In this document: in pieces, positions 56,286 to 60,057 of the stretch
Layout of the letters: every line of letters starts with the position of its first letter
How positions within the stretch are numbered: position 1 is the stretch's first letter
Notes under the pieces: model-generated
Seen by the model: only the letters and a program-made list of their open reading frames with translations
Database searches by the model: none
What the model was told of the DNA's origin: nothing
Made by a program: the position numbers and the translations under genes
From: an uncultured Paracoccaceae bacterium
GTDB taxonomy: Bacteria > Pseudomonadota > Alphaproteobacteria > Rhodobacterales > Rhodobacteraceae
Length of the DNA: 60,057 nt
Direction of reading: 5' to 3'
Assembly (NCBI GenBank): GCA_937895435.1
Contig: CALAXT010000003.1
Coordinates: forward strand, 1 to 60,057

Positions 56286-56358
56286 CGCCAAGCGCGCGTT
56301 TGGTAAAGGCAGGGTGGGGAAAAACGGTGGGCTAAATCACCGACCGCCAAGCGCGCGT
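56286..56358. repeat. 14-bp direct repeat in the trpF-trpB junction
   Basis: CGCCAAGCGCGCGT occurs at 56286-56299 and 56345-56358, 59 bp apart; the second copy lies between the trpF stop and the trpB start. It may be a relic of slippage or a binding site. Function unknown. Confidence 0.6.
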
Positions 56359-56361
56359 CGC

Positions 56362-57012
56362 TCAGGCTTGGGCTGCGCGAATAAAGGCGCGGATCAGGGC
56401 TGCATCTTTCACACCGGGCGCACTTTCAACACCTGACGACACATCTACCTGCTGCGCGCCGGTCAGCGCGATGGCACGAGTGACATTATTTGGTGTCAGC
56501 CCACCTGCCAGCATCCATGGCCCCGACCAGCGACGCCCTGCGATCAGTTGCCAGTCAAACGCCAGACCATTGCCGCCGGGTAGGTCGCCGTTGTGCTGTG
56601 TGGCGCTGGTGGGCTTTGCATCGACCAAAATCTGATTGGCGCTGTGGTCAAAAAGATCAATCTGCGCAAGGTCTGCATCTGTTGCCACACCCAAGGCCTT
56701 TATCACCGGCAGACCATAGCGGGTGCGCAACAGATCAACACGCGCGGGCGTCTCAGCGCCGTGCAGTTGTAAAATATCAATCGGCACAGTGTTTAAAATC
56801 GAATCCAATTCGGCGTCGGTAGCATTTACGCTTAGCGCGACCTTGGCCACGCCCGGTGGGGCGGCAAGGGCCGCATCTCGGGCAGGGGCAAGGCTGACAT
56901 GACGGGGCGAACGTTCAAAAAACACAAAACCCACATAAGCTGCACCCGCCTCGGCGGCGATGGTGACATCGGCTGCGGTTTTTAATCCGCAAATCTTTAC
57001 GCGCACGGACAT
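56362..57012 (-). CDS. trpF: Phosphoribosylanthranilate isomerase
   Basis: TrpF performs the Amadori rearrangement in tryptophan synthesis. The 216-residue barrel begins [11 protein letters not shown] with the catalytic Cys near residue 7, QLHGAETP lies near 82, and LAGGLTPNN and [10 protein letters not shown] near 170-195 include the catalytic Asp and phosphate loop. I start at the ATG complementary to 57010-57012; the longer frame overlaps the lapA-like gene. It is 4 bp downstream of that gene and in the same operon as ihfB and trpB. Confidence 0.96.
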   Translation of the reverse strand: MSVRVKICGLKTAADVTIAAEAGAAYVGFVFFERSPRHVSLAPARDAALAAPPGVAKVALSVNATDAELDSILNTVPIDILQLHGAETPARVDLLRTRYGLPVIKALGVATDADLAQIDLFDHSANQILVDAKPTSATQHNGDLPGGNGLAFDWQLIAGRRWSGPWMLAGGLTPNNVTRAIALTGAQQVDVSSGVESAPGVKDAALIRAFIRAAQA

Positions 57013-57016
57013 GATC

Positions 57017-57394
57017 CTAGGCTCGGGGAGTGGTTTTGGTTTCTGCGCGCTCAAGCAGCGCCAAAACCTCATCTTGGTCTGATATTGCGCCTGGGTTTCC
57101 ACCCAAATGTGCCAATTCGGCGCGCAGGCGGGCCAGTTCACGCCGTGTGGCGGCCGCAGCGGCGCGCTGGCGCCCCTCGCGCAGCCATTCCCAAACAAAC
57201 CCAACCAACAGGCCTGCCAGTATACCGGCAAAGACCACTGCAAACAGCGGCAAATCAATCCTGAACGAAACACCTGAAAAAATTGCAAGATCACTGGGCA
57301 GCAAATTCAGGCTAACGACCGTGCGGTTGGCCAGTGCCACTGTCACCAACAAAACCGCCAGAATTGCCAAAAAGCTCAGTCTGATCGCGCGCAT
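57017..57394 (-). CDS. LapA domain (DUF1049) inner-membrane protein
   Basis: A 125-residue protein with two membrane spans (about residues 8-24 and 48-70) and a cytoplasmic coiled helix rich in Arg, Ala and Glu. The layout and the position between ihfB and trpF match the LapA/YciS-like proteins conserved in this spot in Rhodobacteraceae. In Escherichia coli LapA works with LapB in lipopolysaccharide assembly, but no lapB is near here. Separated from ihfB by 9 bp and from trpF by 4 bp. Confidence 0.85.
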   Translation of the reverse strand: MRAIRLSFLAILAVLLVTVALANRTVVSLNLLPSDLAIFSGVSFRIDLPLFAVVFAGILAGLLVGFVWEWLREGRQRAAAAATRRELARLRAELAHLGGNPGAISDQDEVLALLERAETKTTPRA

Positions 57395-57403
57395 CGGATA
57401 TGC

Positions 57404-57715
57404 CTATTTGTCGTTCAGACGGTCACGCAGCAGCTTGCCGGTTTTGAAAAAAGGCACTGATTTTTCTGATACAGGCACAGACTCGCCCGTACGTGGATTG
57501 CGCCCCGTGCGGCTATCGCGATGTTTTACAGAAAACGCCCCAAACCCGCGCAGCTCAACCCGATTGCCACTGGCAAGCGCTTCGGTGATTTCGCTGAAAA
57601 TGGTGTTGACCACACGTTCTGCGTGGGCCTGCGTTGGCCGCCCGTCGCCGGGTTCCGTGGCGATCAGGCGATCAAAGTCATCGTATACTTTTTGGATCAA
57701 TTCAGATCGGATCAT
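57404..57715 (-). CDS. ihfB: Integration host factor beta subunit
   Basis: A 103-residue DNA-bending protein of the HU/IHF family. [29 protein letters not shown] near residues 52-80 is the beta-arm with the intercalating proline in RNPRTGE, and the N-terminal [14 protein letters not shown] suits the beta subunit. It pairs with IhfA (not in the window). It follows rpsA by 284 bp with a terminator between, and heads the ihfB-lapA-trpF-trpB run. Confidence 0.95.
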   Translation of the reverse strand: MIRSELIQKVYDDFDRLIATEPGDGRPTQAHAERVVNTIFSEITEALASGNRVELRGFGAFSVKHRDSRTGRNPRTGESVPVSEKSVPFFKTGKLLRDRLNDK

Positions 57716-57935
57716 TTATCCCCCCATTTTGGCTCTTTGAGAGATGGCCAATAAGCTGATGTTGATCATCTTACAGTCAGATTTCTGGAACGCATAGTCT
57801 AAACCCATGTGCTGTATCAGCATTATCGGGGGTGAAAGCGGTACCAAAGGGGGGGCAGGGCCGCAAATGGGGCTTTGACCCACGCGGCTTGGATGGTGAT
57901 GGCTTTTTGTGCAGATGCCTTGGGTTATGATTCGT

Positions 57936-57965
57936 AAAAAAAAAGCGGCCCCAAACTGGGGCCGC
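57936..57965 (-). terminator. Rho-independent terminator of rpsA
   Basis: An 8-bp GC stem (57945-57952 with 57958-57965) with a 5-nt loop is followed on the minus strand by nine U. It lies 35 bp after the rpsA stop and separates rpsA from ihfB, so ihfB needs its own promoter in 57716-57935. Confidence 0.94.
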
Positions 57966-57999
57966 CTCTATAAGTTTTATCTGGCAAAAGTCGCCGGGA

Positions 58000-59682
58000 T
58001 TAGTTGCGGTCGCCTTTGAGGGCTGCGCCCAAGATGTCGCCAAGCGATGCGCCCGAATCGGACGAACCATACTGCTCAACGGCTTCTTTTTCTTCGGCGA
58101 TTTCGCGGGCTTTGATCGACAGGCCCAAACGGCGGGTTTTGGAATCGACGTTGGTGACGCGCGCGTCAACCTTGTCGCCCACTTGGAACCGCTCAGGGCG
58201 CTGTTCGGCGCGGTCGCGTGACAAGTCTGAGCGGCGGATGAACGACTTCATGCCGTTATATTCCACTTCAATCCCGCCTTCTTCGATCGCGGTCACAACA
58301 ACCGTGATCACCGAGCCGCGCTTGACGCCATCAATGGCGTCGCTGAACGTGTCGGCACCCAAAGCTTTCACCGAAAGCGAAATACGCTCTTTTTCGACAT
58401 CGACTTCGGTGACGGCCGCTTTGACCATATCGCCCTTGCGATAGTCTTGGATCGCGTCTTCGCCCTTCTGTTCCCAGCTGAGGTCGGACAAGTGCACCAT
58501 GCCGTCGATGTCGTTGTCCAGCCCGATGAACAGACCGAATTCGGTGATGTTCTTGACTTCGCCTTCGATCTGGCTGCCAACGGGATGGGTTTCGGCAAAG
58601 ACTTCCCACGGGTTACGCTGGGTTTGCTTAAGCCCCAGAGACACGCGGCGCTTGGCGCTGTCGATTTCCAGAACCATCACTTCGACTTCTTGCGAGGTCG
58701 ACACGATTTTGCCCGGATGTGCGTTCTTTTTGGTCCAGCTCATTTCTGAGACGTGCACCAGACCTTCAACACCGGCTTCCAACTCAACAAATGCGCCATA
58801 ATCGGTGATGTTGGTGACGCGGCCATGATGCACGGTGCCGGGGGCAAACTTGACCTCGACCGTGTTCCACGGATCGTCTTGCAACTGCTTCATGCCCAGG
58901 CTGATGCGATGGGTGTCTTTGTTGATTTTGATGACCTGCACCTTGACGGTTTCGCCAATCGCCAAAATCTCGCTTGGGTGGTTGACCCGGCGCCATGCCA
59001 TGTCGGTGACGTGCAACAGACCGTCGACACCGCCCAAATCAACGAACGCACCGTATTCGGTGATGTTTTTCACAACACCATCAACCACGTCGCCCTCGGC
59101 CAGTTTGCCGATTACTTCGGCGCGCTGCTCGGCACGGCTTTCTTCCAGAATGGCGCGGCGCGACACAACGATGTTGCCACGACGACGGTCCATTTTCAAA
59201 ATCTGGAATGGCTGCTTAAGCCCCATCAGCGGGCCGGCATCACGCACGGGGCGCACATCAACTTGGCTGCCCGGCAAGAACGCAACTGCGCCGCCCAGAT
59301 CAACAGTAAAGCCACCTTTGACACGGCCAAAGATTGCGCCATCGACGCGCTCTTCTTTTTCACAGGCTTTTTCCAGCCGGTCCCATGCCTCTTCGCGGCG
59401 GGCTTTTTCACGGCTGATGCTGGCTTCGCCCCGGGCGTTCTCGACGCGGTCAAGATACACCTCAACCTCATCGCCAACAGCGATGGTTGGTGCTTCACCG
59501 GGGTTTGCGAATTCTTTCAGATCAACGCGGCCTTCCATTTTATAGCCGACGTCGATGATGGCCTGACCCGCCTCAATGGCGATCACGCGGCCTTTGACAA
59601 CCGAACCTTCTTCGGGTGTGTCAATTTCAAAGCTTTCCTTCAACAGGGCTTCGAATTCTTCCATAGAAACATTAGCGGACAT
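58000..59682 (-). CDS. rpsA: 30S ribosomal protein S1
   Basis: A 560-residue protein with six S1 (OB-fold) domains. The first two bind the ribosome; the other four bind mRNA, with repeats such as GAFVDLGGVDGLLHVTDMAW, GAFVELEAGVEGLVHVSEMSW and FGLFIGLDNDIDGMVHLSDLSW. I start at the ATG complementary to 59680-59682, the conserved MSANVSMEEFEALL; 23 codons further upstream are open but atypical. S1 unfolds mRNA at initiation. A strong terminator follows. Upstream lies a structured RNA candidate. Confidence 0.97.
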   Translation of the reverse strand: MSANVSMEEFEALLKESFEIDTPEEGSVVKGRVIAIEAGQAIIDVGYKMEGRVDLKEFANPGEAPTIAVGDEVEVYLDRVENARGEASISREKARREEAWDRLEKACEKEERVDGAIFGRVKGGFTVDLGGAVAFLPGSQVDVRPVRDAGPLMGLKQPFQILKMDRRRGNIVVSRRAILEESRAEQRAEVIGKLAEGDVVDGVVKNITEYGAFVDLGGVDGLLHVTDMAWRRVNHPSEILAIGETVKVQVIKINKDTHRISLGMKQLQDDPWNTVEVKFAPGTVHHGRVTNITDYGAFVELEAGVEGLVHVSEMSWTKKNAHPGKIVSTSQEVEVMVLEIDSAKRRVSLGLKQTQRNPWEVFAETHPVGSQIEGEVKNITEFGLFIGLDNDIDGMVHLSDLSWEQKGEDAIQDYRKGDMVKAAVTEVDVEKERISLSVKALGADTFSDAIDGVKRGSVITVVVTAIEEGGIEVEYNGMKSFIRRSDLSRDRAEQRPERFQVGDKVDARVTNVDSKTRRLGLSIKAREIAEEKEAVEQYGSSDSGASLGDILGAALKGDRN

Positions 59683-60057
59683 ATGTGGTCTTTTCCTTTT
59701 CAAGTGTTTTTCTGGCCTTGCGGTTGGATCCGCCGGTCTTTGGCTTCGCATTCAAAGGGCGGTGGTTTGCTAACAACAATGAGGCCCAAGCGTAAACTTG
59801 ACCCCGTAGCTGTCACATTGCGATCCTAATTTGCCCGATCAACTCGCGGGGCATAGGGCGCTTGGGCCCAAAAAGCAAGCCCTCAGTCAGGCAGCCTGTT
59901 GTAAGATGGGGGGCAAAGCCCTGTTTGTGCAAGCACCGCGCATACCCCGGCGGAACCGCTGTGGGCATTCGTGCTGGCCCAACCTGCCTGCATTAGGGCC
60001 TGTAGCTGAAAAAAATGTCCGACGTCTGGCTGGCCAAATCATTCATATCTCATTCCT
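59683..60057. other. rpsA leader and 375-bp non-coding right edge
   Basis: No gene is convincing here. The section 59683-59878 should hold the rpsA promoter and leader. The section 59879-59999 folds into a long RNA on the minus strand. Between 60037 and 60055 all three minus-strand frames meet stop codons, and a T7 run follows on the minus strand at 60011-60017, consistent with the end of an upstream minus-strand gene beyond the window (cmk is the usual neighbour of rpsA). Confidence 0.6.
59879..59999 (-). ncRNA. Structured RNA, 6S-like candidate
   Basis: On the minus strand the two ends close in register: 59999-59995 with 59883-59879 (5 bp), then after 4-nt loops on each side 59990-59984 with 59894-59888 (7 bp), then GTTG with CAAC. 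Inside is a terminal arm (AGCAC/GUGCU, AUGCCC/GGGUAU, GCG-GUUC-CGC), and a small GGGC-UUU-GCCC hairpin lies in the 3' strand of the central opening. TTGCTTTTT follows the 3' end. A rod with closing stem, central opening with a 3'-side hairpin and terminal arm is the plan of 6S RNA. At about 121 nt the core is shorter than the usual 150-180 nt, so the name is tentative. Confidence 0.5.

Noticed and set aside
56263-57294. 94-codon upstream extension of trpF
   Set aside because: It runs antiparallel to nothing but overlaps the lapA-like gene on the same strand in another frame; TrpF begins at VKICGLK.
57777-58169. 130-codon minus-strand frame across the rpsA 3' end
   Set aside because: It overlaps rpsA and its terminator in another frame and has basic low-complexity composition, typical of a shadow frame.
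59879-59999. Signal-recognition-particle (4.5S) RNA as the identity of the structured RNA
   Set aside because: The diagnostic apical GGAAGGAAGCAG-like sequence of 4.5S RNA is absent on both strands.
60015-60057. Possible gene start (ATG at 60015, plus strand) running off the right edge
   Set aside because: Only 14 codons are visible, there is no ribosome site, and the codons overlap the T7 run expected at a minus-strand transcript end.

Overview
The window looks like a chromosomal segment of an alphaproteobacterium of the Rhodobacteraceae (Roseobacter group). Support comes from the block rpsA - ihfB - lapA-like - trpF - trpB, an FnrL-type oxygen regulator with its cysteine cluster, the PAS_5 and gamma-carbonic-anhydrase proteins typical of the family, and moderately high GC with very dense gene packing. 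I see no rRNA, no intact insertion sequence, no phage and no CRISPR array. The species cannot be fixed from the sequence alone.

Region by region: (1) 1-2.7 kb, the end of a branched-chain amino-acid (Liv) ABC operon on the minus strand: substrate-binding protein, LivG and a cut-off LivF, with a very strong hairpin after the binding-protein gene. (2) 2.8-5.3 kb, a GlxA-type AraC regulator divergent from class II DAHP synthase. (3) 5.4-11.8 kb, a PAS_5 protein, yicC-gmk-gamma-carbonic anhydrase, a small unknown protein, a PhoR-type kinase without its usual pst partners, and a SulP transporter. (4) 11.8-27 kb, ychF and trpA diverging around a perfect 20-bp inverted repeat, a BciB/FrhB-type iron-sulfur flavoprotein, an RND efflux pair, an EamA exporter with an agmatinase-family enzyme, a TehA-like transporter, guaB, a DUF3047 protein and an RTX-type secreted protein. 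(5) 27-36.3 kb, ghrA, the cell-shape cluster rodA-mrdA-mreD-mreC-mreB in reverse order, and leuA with a leucine-rich leader peptide and alternative hairpins. (6) 35.7-43.9 kb, an SDR, lipB, tRNA-Leu(GAG), an MBL-fold hydrolase, an ornithine-cyclodeaminase homologue, a GST, a polar amino-acid ABC system split over divergent units, and fnrL with an FNR box in its leader. (7) 44-51.2 kb, an accessory-looking metabolic block: two adjacent single-domain cupins, a beta-hydroxyacid dehydrogenase and an EamA transporter on one strand, facing a three-subunit molybdenum hydroxylase plus a tiny MoaD/ThiS-like protein on the other. (8) 51.2-60 kb, phosphomannomutase, rplY, a small monooxygenase, pth, DUF2237, trpB, trpF, lapA-like, ihfB and rpsA, then a structured RNA candidate resembling 6S RNA at the right edge.

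The most rewarding items are regulatory: a readable ribosome-mediated attenuator in front of leuA, a 6S-like RNA upstream of rpsA, the perfect inverted repeat between ychF and trpA, the FNR box in front of fnrL, and the hairpin inside the liv operon. The strongest candidate for an undescribed pathway is the cupin/cupin/dehydrogenase/Mo-hydroxylase/MoaD-like block, whose substrate I cannot name.

Many genes here have a long open frame upstream of the true start. I chose starts from Shine-Dalgarno spacing, signal peptides and conserved N-termini, and give the reasons in each entry.
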